Assembly: GCA_046582185.1 (NCBI GenBank) | Contig: JAYGEX010000040.1 | Coordinates: 124,001-188,000 of the forward strand | DNA: 64,000 nucleotides | Source: GCA-002726655 sp046582185 | GTDB taxonomy: Bacteria > Pseudomonadota > Gammaproteobacteria > Pseudomonadales > Azotimanducaceae | Direction: 5' to 3' | Part shown: in pieces, positions 26,068 to 34,507 of the stretch | Layout: every line of letters begins with the position of its first letter | Position numbering within the stretch: the stretch's first letter is position 1 | Translations under genes and position numbers: made by a program | The notes under the pieces: generated by a model | Database searches by the model: none | Told to the model about the DNA's origin: nothing | The model's input: the letters and a program-made list of their open reading frames with translations, nothing else

Positions 26068-27495
26068 GTGCCAACAATCAACCAGGACCAACTCGCCGCT
26101 TCTTCTGAAGCCTTTTGGGAAGAACATATTTTACCCAGTCTCACGGAGTACGTTAAAATCCCCAACAAGTCTCCTCTGTATGACTCTGACTGGCTCGCCA
26201 ATGGTTATATGGCAGCAGCAATGGATCTTGTGGTTGGCTGGATAAAAGAACAGAATGTTCCTGGCTTGGAGATGGAAGTACATCAACTTGAAGGCAAGAC
26301 ACCTACCCTATTATTAGATCTGCCAGGTGATATCGATGAGACCATCTTGATTTATGGGCACCTGGATAAACAGCCGGAATTCAGTGGCTGGCACGAAGAT
26401 CTTGGGCCATGGAAACCTGTTATCAAGAACGACCGTCTATATGGGCGCGGCGGCGCAGATGACGGTTATGCCATCTATTCTGCGATATCTGCCATCAAAT
26501 CCCTGCATGAGCAGGAAGTGCCCTTACCCCGAATCGTCGTACTTATCGAATGTTCCGAAGAAAGTGGCAGCCCTGACCTACCGTTCTACATGGAGGTTCT
26601 GGAAGAACAGATAGGCAAGCCTGGTCTGGTGATTGCGCTGGACTCAAGTTGCGGGAACTATGACCAGTTATGGATCACGACTTCACTACGGGGAATGATA
26701 ACGGGGGAACTGAAGGTCGAAGTTCTCGATCAGGGCGCCCACTCGGGTATGGCTGGCGGCATTGTCGCCTCAAGTTTCAGGATTACTCGACAGATCATCT
26801 CACGAATCGAGGATGAAACCAGCGGTGAAATTACGCCATCATTTCTGAATGAACAGATTCCGGAAGAGCGGAGAAAAGAAGCTGTAGCCGCCGGCGCGAT
26901 CCTCAAAGATTCTTTTACCGAGATGTACGCTTATGTGCAAGGCAGCACTCCAATTTCCAATGACCCAACAGAACTAGTGTTAAACAATACCTGGCTGGCG
27001 ACCATGGAAGTAACGGGAATAGACGGCATTCCCGACGTGCAAGATGCCGGTAATGTATTGCGGCCATTCACTACAGCAAAGCTTGCGCTGCGCCTGCCAC
27101 CAACGATAGATGCCGCCGATGCGATGGGACAATTGCAATCCCTTCTGGAAAGTGAAGCTCCCTACGGGTGTAGAATTACCTTTACCGGGGACACGCCGAA
27201 TCCGGGCTGGCATGCGCCGTTAACAGTCAGTCATTTGAAATCTTCCATGCAGGATGCTTCCCAGGCATTCTTTGGAAACCCTGCCATCTCCATGGGATGC
27301 GGCGGCAGTATTCCTTTTATGGAATTCCTAGCAAACAAACTACCTAAGGCGCAATTTGTCGTCACTGGGCTCCTGGGTCCACACTCCAATGCACATGGTC
27401 CGAACGAGTTTTTGCACATTCCGACGGCAAAGAAAATTACTTCTTGCGTTGCGCAGATCGTCTTTGACTGGGGACAAAACCATAAAGAGAGCTAG
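26068..27495 (+). CDS. M20 family metallopeptidase (carnosinase/dipeptidase type)
   Basis: This 475-residue cytoplasmic zinc peptidase carries the metal motifs IYGHLDKQPEFSGW and YGRGGADDGYAIYSA, the catalytic glutamate pair IECSEESGSPDLPF, the dimerisation-domain mark QGAHSGMAGG and the C-terminal TGLLGPHSNAHGPNEF with the last histidine ligand. The family cleaves dipeptides or acyl-amino acids. The GTG start at 26068 follows GGAG at a good spacing. The tail of a dead kinase gene is convergent, 24 bp away. Confidence 0.9.
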   Translation: MPTINQDQLAASSEAFWEEHILPSLTEYVKIPNKSPLYDSDWLANGYMAAAMDLVVGWIKEQNVPGLEMEVHQLEGKTPTLLLDLPGDIDETILIYGHLDKQPEFSGWHEDLGPWKPVIKNDRLYGRGGADDGYAIYSAISAIKSLHEQEVPLPRIVVLIECSEESGSPDLPFYMEVLEEQIGKPGLVIALDSSCGNYDQLWITTSLRGMITGELKVEVLDQGAHSGMAGGIVASSFRITRQIISRIEDETSGEITPSFLNEQIPEERRKEAVAAGAILKDSFTEMYAYVQGSTPISNDPTELVLNNTWLATMEVTGIDGIPDVQDAGNVLRPFTTAKLALRLPPTIDAADAMGQLQSLLESEAPYGCRITFTGDTPNPGWHAPLTVSHLKSSMQDASQAFFGNPAISMGCGGSIPFMEFLANKLPKAQFVVTGLLGPHSNAHGPNEFLHIPTAKKITSCVAQIVFDWGQNHKES

Positions 27496-27519
27496 TGAAT
27501 ACTCGTTTCCTGGAATGCT

Positions 27520-28293
27520 TTAGAGTAACCCCCGAATAGTTATCTGAAACTGGGCGAGAGTGAATGGCTTCTGCAAGAACACAACATTGGTTGCATCCAG
27601 ATCCCGCTGCCGTATTTCCTGTTGGCTGTAACCGCTAACAATGAGCACGGGCACCTCGGAAGGTAATGCTCGAATTTGTTTCAGCAACTCAACGCCACCC
27701 ATTCCCGGCATTGTGAGGTCCAGTATGCAACACTTAATCTCATCTTGATGTTTAGAAAAAGCGGCCAACCCCTTGTGGCCATCCTCTGCTTCAAAAATCG
27801 TAAAGCCCATTGTTTTGATCATATTGCGCATCAGATCACGAACATAGGGTTCGTCATCCACTACAAGAACAGCGCCGCGCGCCTGATCTACAGTGGGTTC
27901 CGGATTTTCGACTACATCTGACACAGATGCCACTGACCCTTCTGTAGCGGGGAAGTACGCTCGTACGGTCGTGCCAATCTCGAGCTCTGAACTGATTTCT
28001 ATCGCACCACGATGCACGCGAATAATACCGAAGACTACAGCCATTCCGAGGCCTCGCCCGGTAAATTTAGTGGTGTAAAACGGTTCGAACAAACGAACCT
28101 GATCCTCTTCCGAAATACCCACGCCTTCATCCTTAACCTCGAAGTAGACATAGGTGCCGGCTTTTAGTAATGAATTGAATTTCTTGGCTGTCTTTTCCAT
28201 TTTCGCCACCATGCGATTATGTTTATTCCTTGGCATCCTACATTCAAGATACTCATTCGCAGCGCTCATATAAGCTTCGACTTCTTTCTTCAC
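27520..28293 (-). pseudogene. Chimeric frame: secreted-peptide fragment fused to the end of a hybrid histidine kinase
   Basis: The first roughly 44 residues (KKEVEAYMSAANEYLEC to KFNSLLK) are the second half of a small secreted protein whose first half lies just upstream. From residue 46 it becomes a histidine-kinase ATPase domain lacking its N box: DEGVGISEEDQVRLFEPFYT, GRGLGMAVVFGIIRVH. A complete receiver domain follows (about 143-257) with VVDDEP, ILDLTMPGMGG, VSGYS and LQKPF, so the phosphoacceptor Asp and the Lys are intact. The sensor, the dimerisation/phosphoacceptor His region and the N box are gone. A deletion that joined two genes explains this best. Confidence 0.75.
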
Positions 28294-28425
28294 CTATACC
28301 ATCTCCGACGCAGAAGCCGCTCCCCCTTCGGGAATGACAGGCTCATTAGGCGCACTACACCCACCCGCAAATGCGGCACCGGAAATCGCAAAATTTGCAA
28401 TTAAAGCCAAAGCAAACAGTTTCAT
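28294..28425 (-). pseudogene. Small secreted protein, first half, ended by an in-frame amber codon
   Basis: From ATG 28425 the frame encodes a clear Sec signal peptide, MKLFALALIANFAISGAAFA, then GGCSAPNEPVIPEGGAAS and SEMV, and meets TAG at 28294-28296. The same frame continues without a break into VKKEVEAYMSAANEYLEC of the chimeric kinase frame, so one ancestral gene was split by a point nonsense change and then cut by the deletion. The continued part contains MVAKMEKTAKKFNSLLK, typical of small periplasmic proteins in this group of bacteria. The function of the family is unknown. Confidence 0.7.
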
Positions 28426-28517
28426 TTTTATAGATTAGATTCTCCATCTAGAGTTGGTTAAGGCCATAAATGGGTTTATCGGCATCCTGGGATTAATCTT
28501 GAGCTTAAAGACCTAAT

Positions 28518-28649
28518 TTAGTGCCTTAGTGTGAAATTAGCAGCGTCTGGCCTATTGATACTGAAGAACAGCATCAGTTCATGGAGCTTCAGAGCTTGCT
28601 CACGCATTGTATTGCTCGCGTTGATAATCCGTTCAATAATTGCTGCATT
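28518..28649 (-). pseudogene. C-terminal remnant of a methyl-accepting chemotaxis protein
   Basis: A 43-codon open frame with no start reads NAAIIERIINASNTMREQ and ALKLHELMLFFSIN before the stop at 28518. This is the usual last helix of a methyl-accepting chemotaxis protein (NAALVEE-type segment, then EQA and a final L-FF). The frame is closed by TGA just upstream. The rest of the gap 28426-28686 holds nothing recognisable. It reads toward the pieces of the hybrid kinase and secreted peptide. Confidence 0.55.
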
Positions 28650-28686
28650 TCATTGCGTCAACTCCCAGGGCAAGCCTGGCGCCGAA

Positions 28687-29871
28687 TCACAAGCCGAGAA
28701 CAGCCTGGGCAATAATATTGTGCTGTATTTCGCTGGAGCCTCCGGCAATGGTGTAGCCACGATGGTGGAATAGGCCATTGGCAATCCTGTCGGCATAATC
28801 CGGCCCGATTGCAACGGCGCTCTCGCCCCGCATCTGGGAATCCAGGGGCAAACCATAATATCCAATCGTTTCAAACAACAAGCGATCCATATCCTGAACC
28901 AGCTGGCTGCCTTTCAATTTCAGCATGGATGGCTCCGCGCCAATTATGCCTCCAGAGTCAAACTTCGTTAGTAGTCTCAAGGCCGTAGATTCCAGTGCTT
29001 CAAGGCGAATCTTTAGTTGCGTCAGTTCTCTGTCGTAGTCGGGGCCGAGGTCAATGCCTGCGGCTTTTTCCCGGGACATAACATCCAATATTCTCGACAG
29101 AATACGGCGATTTTCGGCAACGCGGGATACTAATAGGCGCTCATTGCCCAGCAGGTTCTTGGCGACCGTCCATCCCTGGTTTTCTTCTCCAAGTTTGTTG
29201 GACCGCGGCACTCTAACGTCGTCAAAGAACACCTGGTTCCACAAACGCTTGCCATTAAATGCCATAAGCGCTTCAACGGTAACGCCAGGCGAGGCCATAT
29301 CGATGAGCAAAAAGGTGATGCCCAGTTGCTTCTTTGCATCCGGGTCAGTTCTTACCAATGCAAAAATAAAGTCAGCGGATTCAGCAGCAGACGTCCATAT
29401 CTTTGAACCATTGACGACATACTCATCGCCATCTGCAATGGCCCGGGTGCGAACTGATGCGAGGTCCGACCCGGCTTCAGGTTCAGAATAACCCTGACAC
29501 CATGACATTTCTGCGTTCAGTATTTTCGGTAGGTAATTCTCCTTCTGCTCGGTGGTTCCGTATTTAATAATGGCCGGACCAACCATGTTAAAGCCAAAGC
29601 CCTGCAATTCAGGAGCATGATGGGTTTTCATTTCTACGTCGAAGAGATGTCGCTGAACCATCGACCAGCCTGTTCCGCCTACTTCCAATGGCCAGTTTGG
29701 CGCAGCCCATCCTTTCTTATTTAGTTTTCTTGTCCAGTCATTTTGCGCTTCCTTGGGTATGCTCTGTCCCAGCTTGACGAGCTCACTGACGGACGAATCC
29801 AGATTCTCTGCAAGAAAGTCGCGTACCTCTTGCTGAAATGTTAAATCACTCTTGCTTAGCTTCGCTTCCAC
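28687..29871 (-). CDS. Acyl-CoA dehydrogenase family protein
   Basis: This 394-residue flavoenzyme has the loop WCQGYSEPEAGSDLASV, the strand VVNGSKIWTSAAESADF, the helix FQHNIIAQAVLGL-type end (here SSEIQHNIIAQAVLGL) and VFFDDVRVPRSNKLGEENQG. The GTG start (MEAKLSK) is preceded by GGGGTGG. It is the last gene of a likely minus-strand operon with an FAD monooxygenase 58 bp upstream and a PhyH-type dioxygenase further upstream. The residue before SSEIQ is Gly, where many members have Glu-Gly-Thr, so the base position should be checked by modelling. Confidence 0.87.
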   Translation of the reverse strand: MEAKLSKSDLTFQQEVRDFLAENLDSSVSELVKLGQSIPKEAQNDWTRKLNKKGWAAPNWPLEVGGTGWSMVQRHLFDVEMKTHHAPELQGFGFNMVGPAIIKYGTTEQKENYLPKILNAEMSWCQGYSEPEAGSDLASVRTRAIADGDEYVVNGSKIWTSAAESADFIFALVRTDPDAKKQLGITFLLIDMASPGVTVEALMAFNGKRLWNQVFFDDVRVPRSNKLGEENQGWTVAKNLLGNERLLVSRVAENRRILSRILDVMSREKAAGIDLGPDYDRELTQLKIRLEALESTALRLLTKFDSGGIIGAEPSMLKLKGSQLVQDMDRLLFETIGYYGLPLDSQMRGESAVAIGPDYADRIANGLFHHRGYTIAGGSSEIQHNIIAQAVLGL

Positions 29872-29929
29872 TTCACCACCCCATTGAAATCGTTACGGCT
29901 TAGAGTATCAGTGACCGGAGAAATTGTCG

Positions 29930-31141
29930 CTAGACTCTAAGCTGTACCGCTACCACGCCAAAGGGGAAAACTGCCGCTCTTTTCGCCGCCATGAGCCTGA
30001 TACGACGGTTGCTGAGAGCCAACCCCGCCAGTCGCCGCAGGGGTTCTCCCCACCAGGCACGGCTTAATAATAACTTGGGCGGTTGCGCCTGCAGGGCCTG
30101 AATATATTCAACTTCCTGCATTCGCTCCTCTTCGATTGCGTGTTGCGCCTTGTTTAGCGACACAGGATCTACTTCGGTCCGTGACAGTTCCGGTATGAGA
30201 TGGTTAGCCGCAACGATGGTATCTCGAAGGGCAAGATTAATGCCCTGCCCGGCCACGGGTGACATTGTGTGAGCAGCATCTCCAATCAACAGGACGCCTG
30301 GCTTGCTCCAACATTCCACACAATCAGATACGGCGCTGAGCAGAAATGGCTTCTGAACGGCGTCCTGATGAGTCGCCAGGTGGGCAGCCAATTCGGGGGA
30401 GACATGATTGGCCATTTCTTCAAGCCAGGCAGCAATCCCCTGGCTACGAAAATCACCAAAAGTGTCCTTTAGAATAACCCAGCCTAGCTGCAAACTATCA
30501 TCCCAAGTGTGATACGCCATCAGCAAATGACCACGACCGGCATAGGCCTGCACTCCCTGCCAGTTTTCCGGGCAAGGTAGTTTGCACCATACGATATCCA
30601 TGGGTGGGTTCATGTGCTTGTTGGATACACCCATTTGCTTGCGTACCACCGAGTTGCGGCCGTCTGCACCAATCACAAGATCCGCCTGCAGAACTCTCTC
30701 GCCATCATCATCCCGGATTAGCACGCCGCTGACAGTTTCACCATCCAATACCAGCTCCTTCACCGCGACGCCTCTTTCGAATTTGAACGAGGGACTCTGC
30801 GCAGACACTTCAACTATAGCTTCAAGCAATGCTGCTTGTGATACCGCAAGGGGTAATCGGTTCTGAAAGGTCGATGGGTCCAGCGTTTCACTGAGCGTTA
30901 GTTTGCCATTCATGTATAAGTTCAAGTCCTGTTGCTCTTGGCTGGGAACTCCAGCAAGTACAGATGCCAGTCCAATCTGCTCCAGGGCCTCTATCCCACT
31001 TGGCATCAGCACTTCACCACGAAATTCACGGGTAAAGTCCCTCCGCCGCTCTATCAAGGTGGTATCAATGCCACGATTCGACAGTAAGTACGCAAGGCTG
31101 GCTCCCGCAGGCCCCGCTCCAACTATTACGACTCTGCTCAT
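29930..31141 (-). CDS. FAD-dependent monooxygenase (PHBH fold)
   Basis: This is a 403-residue class A flavoprotein monooxygenase. The FAD-binding turn is VIVGAGPAGASLAYLLSNRG, the middle DG motif is LVIGADGRNSVVRKQ, and the second FAD motif is LLIGDAAHTMSPVAGQGINL. Such enzymes hydroxylate aromatic rings, quinones or polyketides; a UbiH-like role in ubiquinone synthesis is possible but the neighbours do not point to it. It lies between a PhyH-type dioxygenase (85 bp upstream) and an acyl-CoA dehydrogenase (58 bp downstream) in the same direction. Confidence 0.87.
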   Translation of the reverse strand: MSRVVIVGAGPAGASLAYLLSNRGIDTTLIERRRDFTREFRGEVLMPSGIEALEQIGLASVLAGVPSQEQQDLNLYMNGKLTLSETLDPSTFQNRLPLAVSQAALLEAIVEVSAQSPSFKFERGVAVKELVLDGETVSGVLIRDDDGERVLQADLVIGADGRNSVVRKQMGVSNKHMNPPMDIVWCKLPCPENWQGVQAYAGRGHLLMAYHTWDDSLQLGWVILKDTFGDFRSQGIAAWLEEMANHVSPELAAHLATHQDAVQKPFLLSAVSDCVECWSKPGVLLIGDAAHTMSPVAGQGINLALRDTIVAANHLIPELSRTEVDPVSLNKAQHAIEEERMQEVEYIQALQAQPPKLLLSRAWWGEPLRRLAGLALSNRRIRLMAAKRAAVFPFGVVAVQLRV

Positions 31142-31226
31142 GTCATATTTCCTCTAAGATATTCCACTTGATGAGATCTGCTGGCTGATGTGAGCCGTCG
31201 CGCTGGATGATCCAACTCACTTCGGC

Positions 31227-32081
31227 TCAGTCATCCGGCCATAGATCAATACCCACAAGCTTTCGTCCCAGTTTGCTTAGCACAGCCGATTCACCTGATT
31301 CAGGTATTTTCTGCTGCTGTATATTCTGTCTAACTGCCCAGGCAGGGGGCATCAGTTCCCGCCATTCATATATTCTCTGCAATCGTTCTTTCTCGCCGGT
31401 AACAGGTTGCATCGTTAAATATTGTACAAATCGGTGATTCGCGGATTTGTTGAGTCTGCTGGTATGAGGCATCAAGCGATTAAAGACAACCAGGCTACCG
31501 GCGCTGCCTTCAACGGCAATAAGGTCATCATCAGGAACAATGGGATTCGCTCTGCTCTCATCGAAGGCATGTGTCGTACACCAGCCATCAAGATGTTTAT
31601 ATATAGAAGGTACACATGAAAACGCGCCCTGGGATTTCGTCGTATCGGTGAGGTAAACAAGTCCCTGTATACTCAAAGCCGACATTGCAGGCGCTTGAGA
31701 ATTCCAGGGATCGCAATCCCAATGTATTGCCGCCTGTTCGAGGTGGACAGTCTGCGACGCGAGCGGCGGCTTGTACGACACACGATCCATACTGACCCAC
31801 AAGGATTCGCGGTCATAGAGTGAGGCAAACACTTCATGCACGCTGGGGTGTTGCCTGATATTCCACAGCGCCTGGTGATGATGCATGGGCACTATTCCAT
31901 GATCCATATATCCATGATCCATATAAGTGCCCTGATACAAGCTGGATCTGTCATCCAGTTGCACGCCGGTATATGACAAGATGGCATCTATCACCTGTTG
32001 GCATAAGGCAAGCGGCACTACATCCGGGATTACCAGGTAACCCTGATCGCTAAACTGCGCCTTTTGTTCATCGCTAATCAC
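31227..32081 (-). CDS. Phytanoyl-CoA dioxygenase (PhyH) family protein
   Basis: This is a 284-residue Fe(II)/2-oxoglutarate oxygenase. The iron HxD is HWDCDPWNSQAP (about residue 118), the distal His and the 2-oxoglutarate Arg lie in LMPHTSRLNKSANHRFVQ. The N-terminus FSDQGYLVIPDVVPLALCQQ is typical of PhyH proteins. A short tandem duplication (YMDHGYMDHG, two copies of a 15-bp unit) sits near residue 54. It is the first gene of a likely operon with an FAD monooxygenase and an acyl-CoA dehydrogenase. The substrate could be an acyl-CoA or a small molecule; it is not visible. Confidence 0.85.
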   Translation of the reverse strand: MISDEQKAQFSDQGYLVIPDVVPLALCQQVIDAILSYTGVQLDDRSSLYQGTYMDHGYMDHGIVPMHHHQALWNIRQHPSVHEVFASLYDRESLWVSMDRVSYKPPLASQTVHLEQAAIHWDCDPWNSQAPAMSALSIQGLVYLTDTTKSQGAFSCVPSIYKHLDGWCTTHAFDESRANPIVPDDDLIAVEGSAGSLVVFNRLMPHTSRLNKSANHRFVQYLTMQPVTGEKERLQRIYEWRELMPPAWAVRQNIQQQKIPESGESAVLSKLGRKLVGIDLWPDD

Positions 32082-32342
32082 AACAGTTCCCCAACAACCA
32101 AAAAGGCATGATCAATTTGTCTCCAGAGTAAAACTATACTATTTCCAACATCAGGGATAGCCGGGCTTCAGAGGTGTCCTGATGAGATTGGCACAAGCCA
32201 CATAACCCTGTCTAACTTGGGTAGCACTTCTGCCGCTCAATATCCGGCCCTTCACCTCGCCATCACTAAAGTCTTCGGCTTAGTTACTGTCTGCCCTGCG
32301 CACAACTCAGGATATATAGGAAAGGTGGGCTATTTGAAGTAG

Positions 32343-32591
32343 GCCAATGGGCAGCTGGAAAAGTTCAACCATGCTTGCCCTTATACTGATGTTACTATGA
32401 TGTCTATTTTGGCAAAGCCTAATCAGCAGTTACGCGCAGTTATCCTGACCGGCATGGGTAGCGACAGCTCCGAGGGGGCTAGCGCATGTAAAAATAGTTG
32501 CAGCAAGGCATTAACCGTAGCCCATATTCCAGCGCTTACGAACCCTGATAAGTGCTGCTACACTCTTCTTGACCTGTTCAAGAATACATAA
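32343..32591 (+). pseudogene. Remnant of a CheB-type methylesterase C-terminal domain
   Basis: In a gap of about 620 bp, an open frame without a supported start reads YTDVTMMSILAKPNQQL, then RAVILTGMGSDSSEGA before it loses similarity. The LTGMGSDxxEG block with the preceding hydrophobic strand is the signature of the CheB methylesterase domain near its C-terminus. The upstream part of the domain and the receiver domain are absent, and the sequence after SEGA no longer matches. The remaining gap (32082-32342) shows nothing I recognise. Compare the MCP remnant at 28518. Confidence 0.45.
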
Positions 32592-32700
32592 GTGCACTTA
32601 CAAGGGTTAAACATTGTCATCCCTGGATTTTATCAACGCGAGCCCAAGTGGCCTCCTGGGTCCATGGCCAGCGCATGTAATTGGCCTCAGGAATTAGCGA

Positions 32701-34173
32701 ATGAACCCCACAAGGGACAAACAAGACAAGGAGATGGTTCTTACATTTGACCTAGGCACCACGAGATTAAAGGTAGCTGCCTTCGACCTTAAGGGAGTAC
32801 TTCTCGGTCAGGTGGCCATTAGAAACACAGACTACTCAGAGGATAATCTGCGATGGCAGAATTCTGAAGAGTGGTGGCAAAACTGTATTACCGGCGTCTC
32901 GGAATTAATTTCCATTCACCAGCTGGACCTGAACAAACTAAGGGGTATTTCACTTTCAGGTCGGGCAGGCTCCTGTGTCTTTCTCGATAGCGATGGTCAG
33001 GTCATTGCAAACCCATGGAGCGACAACAGACACAATCCCCAACTTCAGGCGCTCTTACAGGAGAACCTTCACGCAAATCTTCAGGACAAGCTGCCTCTAT
33101 ACGCCGCATCAATAATGGCAAAATATTTATGGATGCGAAGCAATCAACCTGAAACTGCCAGGAACACCCGGCACCTCTTATATGCCAAGGATTTTCTGCT
33201 CTACAAACTGTGCGGCAAGTTTGTAACCGACCCGGCATCTAGCGCAGACAGCCTCCAGTGGCAATCCGGGATTCTGAAGAAGCATAATATAGATGAATCG
33301 CTATTACCCGAGATCCAACTCCCCTGGACCATTGCGGGTACCACACATGCAACTAGTGCGTCTGCCCTTAATTGTCCTGTGAACATCCCGGTCGCCGTGG
33401 GTGGCCATGATGGTATTTGTGCTAATACCGGCGCCGGTGCCATAGATGAAAACCAATTTACCATCACGCTGGGCACTCATTCAGTCGTTCGTGCAATAGC
33501 CATGAATCAGCCTGAGAATTCCTTGAGGTTCTATGGCTACCCGCCGGACAAACATGTTATCGGTGGCAACGCGCTAATGGCTGGCCGCTCCCTTGACTGG
33601 TTCGTGGACAATTGGTTCTCCATAAGCGAGGATGAACGCCAGCAAACATTTGCCAAGCTGGATCAGGCAGCATCATTAATACCGCCAGGCAGTCGAGGCA
33701 TTAAGTTTCTACCCTACCTGTCAGGCCAGCTGGCTCCTGAGAAAAGTGCTGATGCAAGGGCAACCTTTTATGGCCTTGGTATCAACCATAATCGAGACGA
33801 CATGTTTCGAGCCGTACTGGAAGGGTCAGGTTTTGCACTGTGTAGAATATTTAATCAGGTGATCAACTGGGTGGGCGAGCCAGTCTCAATCGGCGTTACT
33901 GGCAGTGGCGTTCTTAGTCGTACCTTGACGCAGATTATCGCTGATGTCCTGCAGAGACCCTTAAGTATTACCGATGCTTCATCTGAAGGCCGAGGAGCTG
34001 CCATGTTTTGCACCGTTGCCCTCGGCATTCACGAAAATATCAATGATGCTGCAGGCACGATGATCATCGAGAACGACAAAGTTGAACCCAATACAGATCT
34101 CAGCACGACCTATGCGAATCTTTTAGACGAATGGGTTCATTTTTCCAGGGCAATCAGGAACCTGGAAGCGTAA
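32701..34173 (+). CDS. FGGY-family carbohydrate kinase (xylulokinase-like)
   Basis: This is a 490-residue sugar kinase of the FGGY family. The phosphate-1 loop is LTFDLGTTRLKVAAFD, the domain-2 marks are VGGHDGICANTGAGA and ITLGTHS, and the adenosine region is VTGSGVLSRTLTQIIADVLQ with SEGRGAAMF. The N-terminus begins at ATG 32701, but the ATG of MVLTFDL at 32734, preceded by AAGGAG, is also possible. The family phosphorylates xylulose, gluconate, glycerol or related sugars; the exact substrate is not readable. No sugar transporter or isomerase is adjacent. Confidence 0.85.
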   Translation: MNPTRDKQDKEMVLTFDLGTTRLKVAAFDLKGVLLGQVAIRNTDYSEDNLRWQNSEEWWQNCITGVSELISIHQLDLNKLRGISLSGRAGSCVFLDSDGQVIANPWSDNRHNPQLQALLQENLHANLQDKLPLYAASIMAKYLWMRSNQPETARNTRHLLYAKDFLLYKLCGKFVTDPASSADSLQWQSGILKKHNIDESLLPEIQLPWTIAGTTHATSASALNCPVNIPVAVGGHDGICANTGAGAIDENQFTITLGTHSVVRAIAMNQPENSLRFYGYPPDKHVIGGNALMAGRSLDWFVDNWFSISEDERQQTFAKLDQAASLIPPGSRGIKFLPYLSGQLAPEKSADARATFYGLGINHNRDDMFRAVLEGSGFALCRIFNQVINWVGEPVSIGVTGSGVLSRTLTQIIADVLQRPLSITDASSEGRGAAMFCTVALGIHENINDAAGTMIIENDKVEPNTDLSTTYANLLDEWVHFSRAIRNLEA

Positions 34174-34507
34174 TCGCTCTGGCAATCCCTCAGCAATTCC
34201 GTTATCATGCACCCCTTCCCATCGTCGAACTAAAATCAGGCAGATCCGATCAAGCAAGGCGCTAGACCGTTTTCTGAAAATTATTGACCAAAGACTATAT
34301 ATTTAGGATCCTTATTAAAATTTTTTTAGATCGTAAATAAAGATCAATTTTTTCAGATCAGAGTTGAAACTTCCCCAAACCGGGTTTTCAAGGTCAGATC
34401 ATAGAAACTTCACCTACCACAATAACAATCGTTCGACATGATTTGTTTATTCCGGTTCTGCCCGCGGCCTGGTGCGCACAACCAATTACTATTGAAGTAA
34501 ATCACTC
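34174..34507. other. 334-bp intergenic region before the ABC exporter genes
   Basis: No gene is visible. The sequence is A+T-rich in the middle (several runs of T and repeated AGATC), and contains ttttcaaggtcagatcat at about 34386-34403, a word that recurs at 53071. The promoter for the ABC exporter pair should be here, but no clear -35/-10 pair was found. Confidence 0.4.

Noticed and set aside
28531..28773. 80-residue plus-strand frame beginning MKLAASGLLILK
   Set aside because: It lies antisense to the MCP remnant and the start of the next acyl-CoA dehydrogenase 3-prime end; no ribosome site or family match.
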